Assembly (NCBI GenBank): GCA_947503005.1
Contig: CANNCA010000010.1
Span: forward strand, 1-64,000
From: an uncultured Flavobacteriaceae bacterium
GTDB lineage: Bacteria; Bacteroidota; Bacteroidia; Flavobacteriales; Flavobacteriaceae
Reading direction: 5' to 3'
Length of the DNA stretch: 64,000 nt
This document shows, one piece after another, positions 48,448-56,824 of the stretch. The notes under the pieces were generated by a model. That model saw nothing but the letters and a program-made list of their open reading frames with translations. It was not told where the DNA came from and did not search any database. Position numbers and translations under genes: made by a program. How positions within the stretch are numbered: position 1 is the first letter of the stretch; the number at the start of each line of letters is the position of its first letter.

Positions 48448-48782
48448 AAAAGAAAACAGATGTTAGGACCATTTATATTGGAATGCGAAAACTAGACTTG
48501 ATTGAAGGGCTTACGATTAAAAAGTATCTACCTGAAGGAATACTAAAGAGGGTCCATATGGCCATGGATGATCAGGGATTGGAATGGAGGGATGAAATAA
48601 TCGAAGACTGCACTATGGTTATTTCTAATAAAGTGCATATTTCGGTCATGTACAAATACGATGCCCTACGATTTAAAGGCTTATTGCTCTTTTGTTTTAT
48701 GGACGAACCCAAACATGATTATCGGTTCTCGTTTCCTTTGAAGCAGTTTCATATTGAATACTATACAAGAACAAAATATTGA
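48444..48782 (+). CDS. Hypothetical protein, second of a coupled pair
   Basis: 112 residues from the ATG at 48444 that overlaps the stop of the gene before. Charged, without signal peptide. Segments MRKLDLIEGLTIKKYLPEGI and VHISVMYKYDALRFKGLLLF suggest an alpha/beta fold. No family is recognised. It is followed directly by the hairpin at 48817 that borders the cargo. Confidence 0.5.
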   Translation: MKKKTDVRTIYIGMRKLDLIEGLTIKKYLPEGILKRVHMAMDDQGLEWRDEIIEDCTMVISNKVHISVMYKYDALRFKGLLLFCFMDEPKHDYRFSFPLKQFHIEYYTRTKY

Positions 48783-48816
48783 AAGTATTACAAGAACGAT
48801 TTTACCACTTTTTTAA

Positions 48817-48850
48817 AACTCTTTACAAAAAGCGGATTTTGTAAAGAGTG
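48817..48850. repeat. 34-bp hairpin element, left border of the cargo
   Basis: AACTCTTTACA, nine bases, then TTTTGTAAAGAGTG, forming a stem of about 10 bp. The same two arms with the same 9-base spacing occur at 57863-57896. It can also act as a terminator for the gene before it. Confidence 0.8.
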
Positions 48851-48942
48851 CTAGTTTCTTGAAGTATGTTCTAGGGGTTAAATTGCTATTCAGGAACTAC
48901 TTCCAAGAAGCATAATGTAAAGAGTTCCTGAAAGAAAACTAG
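48851..48942. repeat. Nested inverted repeats next to the border hairpin
   Basis: An outer pair CTAGTTTCTT (48851) / AAGAAAACTAG (48932-48942, one extra A) encloses an inner pair CAGGAACT (48891-48898) / AGTTCCTG (48923-48930). A further TGTAAAGAGT at 48915 repeats the border sequence. No coding frame covers it. It may be a structured RNA or the remains of recombination at the border. Confidence 0.6.
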
Positions 48943-49042
48943 AAAACGGGTCACAAGCAAATACCCTATAAATATCAATCTTCACAAATTTCTAAAGAAT
49001 ACTTAAAATATTAAGTAGGTTTGGATTACATCTGCGTAGAAA

Positions 49043-50794
49043 TTATTTTCGCTTTTTTGAAAGTTTTCCAAAATCTAGGAGTTGTTTGAAAATACCTCCA
49101 TCTTTATTCAATAAATATTCAGGTATTGCTGGTGCTGTAATCTTTCTTCTGATATATTGGTCGAGAGTGAGAAACGGAGCATACTTTTTTCTTGATAGTT
49201 CTACATTTGTGCTATCTGCATACCCCTGAAGAAATCGGTCTAATTTCACTTTTCTTTTATTAAGTGCCTCTTGTAACCTTTCTAATTCACTAATATGAAG
49301 TACTACTAATCTATTAATTCTCCACATAGAACTTTCTCGTTCTATTCCAAAATCTGCTAACATCTGCTGAAACTTTTGATTGAAAATAAATGTCGTTATA
49401 GCGAATGATATAATTGGCTCATTAATTAATAAAACGGGATATATAAACAATTTGTTTTTAGGCAGGTTTGAATCTATGATTGAAGCATACTCATCAAATT
49501 TATTGATTGACATTTCAACAATCTGATTCAATCCAAACCTGTCATAAAACTCATCTTTATCCAAATCATTAAAGTCTTTCAAGGAGTATACTTCTTTGTA
49601 ATCAACTTGCGGGACATAAGATCGTTTTGCCTGAACCAACACAATATTCCGTTTTCTGCGGATGTAATAATCAGCATACTCCTTCCCTGCTATAAGCAGT
49701 TGATCAGTTGATTTAAAAAAGATGTCTTTATGACCCTCAAAACAATAGTTGAAAACGCCTTTGGTGTATTCTTCAAAGAACAAACCGACATCACCTCCCC
49801 ATGTTTCGATCCGTACGCCCTCTTTTTTTAATACATCAAAATAAAAATCCCAAAAGAATAATTCATAAGACTTTTCTATCAAAAACGTATTATCCAGTAA
49901 TATATATATGTTTGTTTCTTCTCCTTCTATAAAGTATAAAGGGGATTTTTTAATCTCTAAAAATTCAAATTTTTTTATACCCGTATTAGGTTTTCCCAAA
50001 CCTCTCTTACTGAGAGCATTTAATCTTTCAATTGCCAGTTTATCTGCTTTCTTTACCCGGTAGGCTTGAATAAAACCCATGCCTGAATTAAATACAAAAT
50101 GATTTGCTATAACGCTAAGTAAATGTTCCGGTGAATCAAGTTGATAGTCTTTCGTGAAATTATCCAATTCCGTCTTATACCTACCCTTTAAAAATTCAAA
50201 TAACTGTCTTCCTCGCTCTAAAAGATTGATTGGATTTTGAATATAACTATATTGATTGCTCGGTATTTCCTTAAACATAAAAGCTTCAAAAAAATCTCCT
50301 CCAAGTTTGTCCGAGGTTATTTCATCGTCATAAGATTCATTATAAGAAAGCATTTCATGGTTGCATAGCAGAAGAAACTTAAAAATTGCCAAATAGTCAT
50401 CGGGGTAGAACTTAATACCTGGCTTTTCTTCAAATTCTAGCTTATCACAAAAGAGAATTTCGTTTAATGCATAAAGACAGCTGGTTCTAGTACTTAAAGT
50501 TGCACCACCTTTGTAAGCATCAAAATGCTCTTTAAATCTGTCAATATGCGTTTTACAATATTCTATGCCACGCGGTTCTTCATGAAGATGATAAAGTGTA
50601 CTAATAATTTTGATTTGATTCTCATAAGAGAAATTAAAATCTAAATCTAAAGGCTTTTTTAAAAGATGATTTATTGAAGAGAAAGATGCAATGAGTTCAA
50701 CACGTGGGATATATTTAATTATATCAAATTTATCTGGAGGCATCGGTTGATTGAAAAAATCTTCATATTTCAGTATGGTTCCAATCATATCCAT
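49043..50794 (-). CDS. Uncharacterised protein with a QxK-type PD-(D/E)XK nuclease-like core
   Basis: 583 residues, no signal peptide. Most of the chain is not recognisable. The C-terminal half holds a plausible nuclease core: E341/E342 (LFFEEYTKGVF), then D375 in EYADYYIRRKR and Q388-A-K390 at the end of a strand (NIVLVQAKRSY). That arrangement, E then D then QxK with a preceding beta strand, is the Mrr-like form of the PD-(D/E)XK fold. The end is basic (LLDFGKLSKKRK). It is the third gene of a minus-strand operon (nuclease-NTPase, GIY-YIG, this gene), 33 bases after the second. I infer a part in defence. The nuclease call rests on motifs alone. Confidence 0.6.
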   Translation of the reverse strand: MDMIGTILKYEDFFNQPMPPDKFDIIKYIPRVELIASFSSINHLLKKPLDLDFNFSYENQIKIISTLYHLHEEPRGIEYCKTHIDRFKEHFDAYKGGATLSTRTSCLYALNEILFCDKLEFEEKPGIKFYPDDYLAIFKFLLLCNHEMLSYNESYDDEITSDKLGGDFFEAFMFKEIPSNQYSYIQNPINLLERGRQLFEFLKGRYKTELDNFTKDYQLDSPEHLLSVIANHFVFNSGMGFIQAYRVKKADKLAIERLNALSKRGLGKPNTGIKKFEFLEIKKSPLYFIEGEETNIYILLDNTFLIEKSYELFFWDFYFDVLKKEGVRIETWGGDVGLFFEEYTKGVFNYCFEGHKDIFFKSTDQLLIAGKEYADYYIRRKRNIVLVQAKRSYVPQVDYKEVYSLKDFNDLDKDEFYDRFGLNQIVEMSINKFDEYASIIDSNLPKNKLFIYPVLLINEPIISFAITTFIFNQKFQQMLADFGIERESSMWRINRLVVLHISELERLQEALNKRKVKLDRFLQGYADSTNVELSRKKYAPFLTLDQYIRRKITAPAIPEYLLNKDGGIFKQLLDFGKLSKKRK

Positions 50795-50827
50795 TCAAAT
50801 AATGCAACTAAGTTAATATATCAGACT

Positions 50828-51415
50828 TTAGTGCGTTTTAAATGAATTATAGTAATGCAATTTAAGTTCTACAGCTAAATATACTTCAAATAGATAAAGC
50901 TCTATTGAGCTATTTATGGCCAACATTGATACTTGGCACTCCTCCTTCAGCAACTTCTTAAATGGACCAGAATACATATTAAAATCCAATTCATTTCTTG
51001 TGCCTGTGTGTTTTAGATTTAATAATTCGAAATGATGCTGTTTACCCATTTTATAACTTAAGGAAGACGAGAAGTGATTTACACCTTTAACATGTTGATG
51101 AATTCGCTTTATTACACCACGAGAGATTCCAGTATAAAAAGGTTCGTGATGATGCCAAAATAAATAAATACCCTTGAAGTCCTTTTCTTTTATTAGTTCA
51201 GAAATTGTAGATTTCAGAAGTTCTCTCGACGCAACCTTTCCGATTCCTTTTTTACCAAATGTGTCGTAAATACTTATAATACTTGATGTTTCAATCAAAC
51301 TTTGCAGCATTAAGGGAAAGGCTTTAGTGATTTCCTTAAAGTCTCGTATATCTTCTGGTTCAAAATCAGATGGCCAGTTTCTATTTAGTTTTATTTTGGG
51401 TTTTATTGTTGACAT
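50828..51415 (-). CDS. GIY-YIG nuclease domain protein
   Basis: 195 residues from the ATG at 51415. The frame is open 12 codons further upstream, into the preceding gene. The nuclease motif is GIYLFWHHHEPFYTGISRGV (about 104-123), i.e. G-I-Y then F-Y-T-G in place of Y-I-G. It is followed by the conserved R in VIKRIHQHV. A late glutamate is in SSIELYLFEVYLAVEL, which fits the metal-binding Glu of the family, and an Asn follows in YYNSF. The N-terminal 90 residues are of unknown type. Middle gene of the operon, 19 bases after the nuclease-NTPase stop codon. Confidence 0.7.
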   Translation of the reverse strand: MSTIKPKIKLNRNWPSDFEPEDIRDFKEITKAFPLMLQSLIETSSIISIYDTFGKKGIGKVASRELLKSTISELIKEKDFKGIYLFWHHHEPFYTGISRGVIKRIHQHVKGVNHFSSSLSYKMGKQHHFELLNLKHTGTRNELDFNMYSGPFKKLLKEECQVSMLAINSSIELYLFEVYLAVELKLHYYNSFKTH

Positions 51416-51434
51416 AATAATCACTCTCTTAAAC

Positions 51435-54400
51435 TTATTCGAAACTCTCATTTACTCTTGTGCTGCGTTCCTCCTCCCATTCCCTATGTCTTTCAATTTC
51501 GGTTAAAAAAACCGGATATTCGGAAATAGCCCAAGTCCTAACTATTTCTATAGGATTATCCTGAAGTATTGAGAGCAATACTTTTCTTTTTTCTAAGACA
51601 TTAACCAGTGAACTGCTCATCATAGTTTGAGAAAGTGAGTATTTCATTTCCTTCAGAATTTCTACTTTATTTGGAGCCTTTTTTAAAATTTGATATACCA
51701 ATGGTTTCCAATCCAATTTTCCCTCTTTATTCTGGCCAAAACAATCAATAACTTCAATGATACGGGGGTATCTAAGTTGAGGGTTTATTTGACACCAGTT
51801 CAAGATGGTTTTATCTGATATTTTACTAAGTGGAGCATCGTGCCGCTCGAAGTTATTTCTGAAGATAAGTCGATGCCGATAGTTTTCAAATGGTTGCTCC
51901 CCAAGAAATGTATCTAAAAAAACGTTTGCCTGTAATTCTGCCAAACATTGAAAATATTTTCTATAGTTCGATGGATAAAGATGATTATTCTCAATAGAAC
52001 GATAAGCATTTTCACATACACTTGTGGACTCCGTAAATCCATATTCCGCCTGCAAGCAAACAGAAGCTATTTTAGTGAGGGCATAATCCAAATGACTGTG
52101 AGTTCTGACATCTTCCTCAAATGGATAATTTGAAAGAAAGTCATAAGCTTCTGAAATAATTTCATTATTTCTAAACCTCTTGTCATTTTTACTTTCGAGT
52201 TTATAATAAAACAGATCAGCAACAACAGAACTCCCACCTACTTTCTTTCGTAATTTACGAATTACTTGTACAAAATTTTTGCTCGATAATGACCCTTGAT
52301 TAATTCCCGAGTCTATTCGCATGTAAGTCCATAACAAGGTTAATTCCCCGTCTAAGGATTTCTTAATACGTTTCAGTCCAGCGGGGTCTAATTTTGAGAC
52401 ACATTGAAATAATGGAAACCAAGGCCTCATACAATGATCTGGTAACAAAATATCATCCAAAAACTGGTTATACAGCACCTTATCAAGCTCCGCCAATTGA
52501 GCCATATAACCGAGCATAACATTATACTGCCGTGCGGACTTTTCAGTTTTATCGCATTGTTCAATTAGACACTTCCACATAACAGTTTTGTTCTTTGTTC
52601 CAAATGCCAAGCCCTTACCAAATTGATATAGTCGTGGAGCATTAGTAGATACAAGGTCTGGGAGTAAGCATTTGAAACCCTTTGCGTCTAAAGCCAGTTT
52701 AGTCCCTAAATCGAAAGTAATTCCATCTATGCGCTTGTGGTAAGTTTCATAATCCTCCGTCTCTGAATAGTCATCTGTAATGTCGAATCTACCTAGGTGT
52801 TGATTATTTAATGCGAAAACCTTTACTTGATTTATTAAATTATTCGGCTTTAAAAAATCTACTAGCGATTTTATTTTATCAATAGTCTTCTTTTCAAGTT
52901 CTTTGGAGTCATATCTCTTTATTTCCTTAAGAGCCAACCAACCTTGATTCCAACTATCTTTTAGATGCATCTCTCTTATTTTATCATCTATTTCATCCAA
53001 AATTCTTACTTGAGTTATTAACCCCCTGATATTATTGGCAAGTACTTGTCTAACTTTTTTAGCCAGGCCAGTATTGAAATTGGCAAAATCAAAACAAATA
53101 CCAACAAAAGCTTCATACCAATTCACAATTTCAGTCTTTGTTTTAGGTTGGTAACCATAATCCCTAGATCTGGCTCCAAAAGATTGTACAATTCCTCCGC
53201 TAAAATGCCAGGTTTTCATTGCCGATTCTAGTAACAGTACTCCGAGATTTTGACGATCTACATTACTAGAGGCCAGAAGACCCCTAATAATTTTTGCTCG
53301 TTGCTGCAGAGATGCATGAGTACCAGAAAGATATAATTGGAAGAGAACTTTTAAAACGTTTCTTGTTGAATCTACATTCTCCTTTTCATTTTCGGATAGA
53401 GCAAAACGAATAATAATTTCAACACTTTCATTAAAAAATTGAGGATCATATGAGATAAAGTTTAAAATCCTTACAAACTCAACATGATGGTTATTCTCCC
53501 TCGATGTAAATAACTTGCCATCGACGTTAGTGGCAGCTTCGACTATTCTTTTTAGAGTCGATTCTGGATCTATTGAGGACAAATTTTTAAACAACGTCAA
53601 TCCAGTCCTATTGAAATTAACTGTAGAAGAACCTATCCACCCATCTGCAGCCAACCAATCCCTGGCAATAGTAAGAGCATTTTCGTTTTCATGAAGATAC
53701 GATAGTCTTCTTGTAAACGAAATTATCATACGTTCGGGGGATCGTTGGAAAATTCTTGAAATAACATCGGTTGGTATAGTAAGTAAAGCACGATTGGCCA
53801 GTCTATTGGAAATTGCGTGAGGTAATATTGCTCTCCAAATACTACGAGTTTGAATTAGATCCCTGTCCTTAAGTATGGCAACATTTCTGAATAACTCAGA
53901 TGGAGATACTTCAATGAGTGATGCAAGGATACTCAATTCTGACTTTGGATTATCTATTTCAGTTCCCTCAAACGAATAAACTAATGAGCAGACTTCAGCA
54001 CATTTTAAAAGTGTCTCGCTTCTATCATTTCGTTGGCTGAATAGCCTATTAAACAATTCTTCATCACGTAACCCAGATATCGACTCTCCTTTATTAAGCG
54101 TATTGGCCAATGCTAAAGCAACTCTTGAGTTACCTCCAGAAAAATCAGCTATCATTCTGGCATCTAGATCACTTATAAAGTCGAACCTTCTTTTTATTAG
54201 TTTATAAATAATTTCCAACCCCGAAGGTTCTAATCGAAATACCTCAGTTTCCTCGGGCAAATCGTCCCTTACATCATATTCGATAGTCAATAGACTTAAT
54301 TTGCTTGTTGGTTTTGAGCAAACTTTAGTAAGTCTTCTGTGTAAATCAGGAGGGCAGTTATCAACAATAATAGTGGCTTTTCTAGAAGTCGCAAGCAATT

Positions 54401-55268
54401 GTTCAGCCACGGATACCGGATCCGGTTTTGGGCTATCAGAAATATCTGTATATATAACATTAGATGGGTTCAAAGCTTGCTTACCTATCCTCTCGTCAAA
54501 AAGAGCCTGAGCAAATCTTGTTTTACCAACACCAGATAATCCGGTAAGCCTAATCGAGCTTCTTGTTTTGCTTAACAGGATTCTAAGTTCTGAGATTCCC
54601 TCCTCTATCGAAACACCTTCATTTTTTTTTTTAATTCCGCTAAAAAATCTGGAAGACTCGTCAATTAGATACTCATCCAAAACTCCATCTGGAGAATTAC
54701 ACCAATTTTCAAATTGTCTCCAGCCGCTCATTGGCAGCCCAATTTTGTTATGAACCCATATAATACAAGAAGGATGTTCTCTAACCCAACTTGCTATCCG
54801 TCCTCTATCGTAAAAGTCAATGAATAATTTACTATCCGTATCATCTGACAAGGTCGAATCCCGCATCGCTTTTAGGCGACTTTGTAAAGTCAAATGGGTT
54901 AGATTCTCGCCGGAACTAATTATTACATAAGCACCGTTATTATTTATAAGAGTCTTGATTACATCTCTTAAATTACCTTTTGGCCGCATTTCAGATAGTA
55001 TAGATGATCTTGGCATCTTGGGTTTTTTGACCTGAAAACCTGTGAATTTTCTAGGAACAAAACCGTTTTTAGGAGGTTTGAACTTACTTTTAACTACTAC
55101 ATCCAATCCTCCATCCGAGGCATCTTGGTTTCCGCCCCAAAGGATTCCATTACAAGATAGATCTGCCTTTCTAAAATCTGCTTCACATAAAAGGCCTATC
55201 AATTCTCTAAGTTGAGAATCGTTAAGTTTTACAATATGCTCTCCTGTTATTTCTAAAAGTGATTCCAT
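51435..55268 (-). CDS. Large nuclease-NTPase fusion (Mrr-like nuclease plus STAND-type P-loop NTPase), putative defence protein
   Basis: 1,277 residues. The N-terminal domain (about 1-120) has an Mrr-like core: E29, D52/D56 in SDGGLDVVV and Q79-V-K81 in FTGFQVKKP. A linker with WVREHPSCIIWVHNKIGLPMSGW follows. The NTPase begins near 235 with Walker A TGLSGVGKT (242-250) and Walker B ATIIVDNC (D303). A winged-helix-like part follows (near 400-480), then about 750 residues of helical, probably repeat-like sensor region without a named domain. A sensor-switch-effector layout like this is typical of STAND immune proteins such as Avs, but the C-terminus does not let me assign a known type. First gene of the operon, divergent from the retron. 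Confidence 0.7.
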   Translation of the reverse strand: MESLLEITGEHIVKLNDSQLRELIGLLCEADFRKADLSCNGILWGGNQDASDGGLDVVVKSKFKPPKNGFVPRKFTGFQVKKPKMPRSSILSEMRPKGNLRDVIKTLINNNGAYVIISSGENLTHLTLQSRLKAMRDSTLSDDTDSKLFIDFYDRGRIASWVREHPSCIIWVHNKIGLPMSGWRQFENWCNSPDGVLDEYLIDESSRFFSGIKKKNEGVSIEEGISELRILLSKTRSSIRLTGLSGVGKTRFAQALFDERIGKQALNPSNVIYTDISDSPKPDPVSVAEQLLATSRKATIIVDNCPPDLHRRLTKVCSKPTSKLSLLTIEYDVRDDLPEETEVFRLEPSGLEIIYKLIKRRFDFISDLDARMIADFSGGNSRVALALANTLNKGESISGLRDEELFNRLFSQRNDRSETLLKCAEVCSLVYSFEGTEIDNPKSELSILASLIEVSPSELFRNVAILKDRDLIQTRSIWRAILPHAISNRLANRALLTIPTDVISRIFQRSPERMIISFTRRLSYLHENENALTIARDWLAADGWIGSSTVNFNRTGLTLFKNLSSIDPESTLKRIVEAATNVDGKLFTSRENNHHVEFVRILNFISYDPQFFNESVEIIIRFALSENEKENVDSTRNVLKVLFQLYLSGTHASLQQRAKIIRGLLASSNVDRQNLGVLLLESAMKTWHFSGGIVQSFGARSRDYGYQPKTKTEIVNWYEAFVGICFDFANFNTGLAKKVRQVLANNIRGLITQVRILDEIDDKIREMHLKDSWNQGWLALKEIKRYDSKELEKKTIDKIKSLVDFLKPNNLINQVKVFALNNQHLGRFDITDDYSETEDYETYHKRIDGITFDLGTKLALDAKGFKCLLPDLVSTNAPRLYQFGKGLAFGTKNKTVMWKCLIEQCDKTEKSARQYNVMLGYMAQLAELDKVLYNQFLDDILLPDHCMRPWFPLFQCVSKLDPAGLKRIKKSLDGELTLLWTYMRIDSGINQGSLSSKNFVQVIRKLRKKVGGSSVVADLFYYKLESKNDKRFRNNEIISEAYDFLSNYPFEEDVRTHSHLDYALTKIASVCLQAEYGFTESTSVCENAYRSIENNHLYPSNYRKYFQCLAELQANVFLDTFLGEQPFENYRHRLIFRNNFERHDAPLSKISDKTILNWCQINPQLRYPRIIEVIDCFGQNKEGKLDWKPLVYQILKKAPNKVEILKEMKYSLSQTMMSSSLVNVLEKRKVLLSILQDNPIEIVRTWAISEYPVFLTEIERHREWEEERSTRVNESFE

Positions 55269-55282
55269 TTAGTATAGTTTCG

Positions 55283-55290
55283 CAAAATTA
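55283..55290 (-). promoter_or_regulatory. Candidate -7 element of the nuclease-NTPase operon
   Basis: The minus strand reads TAATTTTG, a match to TAnnTTTG, 14 bases before the start codon. A TTG lies 21 bases further upstream (55314-55312). The leader would be very short. The AATACT-ACA-AGTATT palindrome close by (from 55305) could be an operator. Confidence 0.45.
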
Positions 55291-55494
55291 ATTGTACTAC
55301 TTACAATACTACAAGTATTAAACTTATATGAGTATTCTTACAAAAGTAAGTTATGTAATTTCTCGATTTAATGGAACTTATTATTAGTTTTAAACCAATA
55401 CATAGAGTACACAGAATTAATATATTATTTGAGTTGTAAAGTATGTTAAGTCAAATTAATCGATGATATAACAAGTTGCCAGCAAACTAAATAA

Positions 55495-56349
55495 ATGACT
55501 ACAATAGAATCAATAAGAGAATTAACCAAAATATTTGAAAGCAAAAAATGGCCTGAAATAGACATTGAACAATATGTGTTTGATAATTTCTGCAAACTGT
55601 TAGATAATGTGAAAAACAGTGAACGAGAATTAATAATTGAATTAGTTGAAAGATATCAATGGATTTCTTATTCGGAATATCAAGGGAAAATTCTTTCAAC
55701 TTTAGAAAGTGTAGAAAATGAAAAATTAGAAAAATTAAAAACAATATATTTCTTTCCAGTAATTAAACTCGATGATGAAGGCGGTTATAAAAGTGGGCAA
55801 TTGCTCATCTACTTGATAAAAGCATTTAAAAAGCACTTAACAAAATACACAGATATCAAATTTAAATTAGTTTCAAAATTTGAACATTTAACTGATTCAA
55901 AATTTACACTTAAAGAGAATGAAGCTATTTTCTTGATTGATGACTATATTGGTTCTGGAGAAACATTAAAGGAATGTCTTAAAGTAATTAAGAGCAATAA
56001 AAATATTACAAACGAGAAATTAAACATAGTATCTATTGCAATTCAAAAAGAGACCTCAGACATTATTACAAAAGAAGGTATTTCTATATATTCAGATTAT
56101 TTTTCACCAAGGGGATTGAGTGATTTTAATGATTCGCCTATTCTGGAAGAGAAAATAAAAGTTATGCTTGAAATCGAAAAGTTGATACCAGGTGGCCATA
56201 ATTTCAGCTTAGGCTACAATAAATGTGAGGCACTAATAACACTTGTGAGAACACCGGATAATACTTTTCCAGTTTTTTGGATGAAACATAGAATCGGAAA
56301 AAAATACTTTGACGCTCCTTTTTCAAGAGAAGAAACATTTGAAACATGA
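55495..56349 (+). CDS. Retron-associated phosphoribosyltransferase-like effector
   Basis: 284 residues. The central strand-loop IFLIDDYIGSGETLKECL (145-162) is the PRPP-binding loop of the type I phosphoribosyltransferase fold: two acidic residues after a hydrophobic strand, then a G-S-G-E-T loop. The rest is not typical of nucleotide-salvage enzymes: helical N-terminus (about 1-85) and a C-terminal extension with SDYFSPRGLSDFND and GGHNFSLGYNKCEALITLVRTPDNTFP. Proteins of this type are the effectors in PRTase (type III) retrons. The winged-helix gene overlaps its stop (ATGA), and the RT follows. Target unknown. Confidence 0.75.
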   Translation: MTTIESIRELTKIFESKKWPEIDIEQYVFDNFCKLLDNVKNSERELIIELVERYQWISYSEYQGKILSTLESVENEKLEKLKTIYFFPVIKLDDEGGYKSGQLLIYLIKAFKKHLTKYTDIKFKLVSKFEHLTDSKFTLKENEAIFLIDDYIGSGETLKECLKVIKSNKNITNEKLNIVSIAIQKETSDIITKEGISIYSDYFSPRGLSDFNDSPILEEKIKVMLEIEKLIPGGHNFSLGYNKCEALITLVRTPDNTFPVFWMKHRIGKKYFDAPFSREETFET

Positions 56350-56660
56350 TTAATAGAAGAGAAACGTTATTACTCAATATTATTGAGAATTCAGGAAATG
56401 TTAAAAAATTATTGAGAGAGAATCTATCCTATAAGGAAATTTCAGAACTCACAGCCAAGTTAGAACAAGATGAACTACTGAGTTATGTTGACAAGAAAAT
56501 AATCTTAACAGAAAAAGGCAAAACAGCTTTAACCGATAACAAACATCTACTAAAAGAAACTAATAAAGAACTTTGGATACAACCTGAAGACAAAAGCAGA
56601 ATAAAAAAACATGAAAGAAATTTCATATATTTACCTAATCAAAATGAGCTTGATTTTTAA
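56346..56660 (+). CDS. Retron-associated winged-helix protein
   Basis: 104 residues. RRETLLLNIIENSGNVKKLLRENLSYKEISELTAKLEQDELL is a winged-helix DNA-binding segment, and the wing is SYVDKKIILTEKGKTAL (about 48-64). The C-terminal tail (DKSRIKKHERNFIYLPNQ) is basic. It is translationally coupled to the PRTase gene and ends directly before the structured RNA region. Probably it joins effector and retron RNA/DNA or controls the operon. Confidence 0.75.
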   Translation: MINRRETLLLNIIENSGNVKKLLRENLSYKEISELTAKLEQDELLSYVDKKIILTEKGKTALTDNKHLLKETNKELWIQPEDKSRIKKHERNFIYLPNQNELDF

Positions 56661-56820
56661 AAGAATTGGTTGGTGATGTCACCTTTCCAAATAGTGAACA
56701 TTCTTTCAAGCAGGCGAATTTTGGAAAGGCAAAATCGGAGATATTTCCCTTTCCAAAATTCTTATTCCGAACGGGGGCTCTGAGTAGTCCCCTGTTCATA
56801 AGGATAAAAACTCCCTTATG
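56661..56820 (+). ncRNA. Candidate retron msr-msd RNA
   Basis: A 164-base gap between the winged-helix gene and the RT is packed with inverted repeats. GAATTTTGGAAAGG (56716-56729) pairs perfectly with CCTTTCCAAAATTC (56748-56761). An upstream CCTTTCCAAA (56682-56691) competes for the same partner. AAGAATT (56661) can pair with AATTCTT (56757-56763), as the a1/a2 ends of a retron RNA would. A 9-bp GAACGGGG-type stem (56769-56797) and CATAAGG/CCTTATG (56797-56820) follow. The exact ends and the branching G cannot be fixed by eye. The RNA may end at 56763. Confidence 0.65.
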
Positions 56821-56824
56821 AAAT

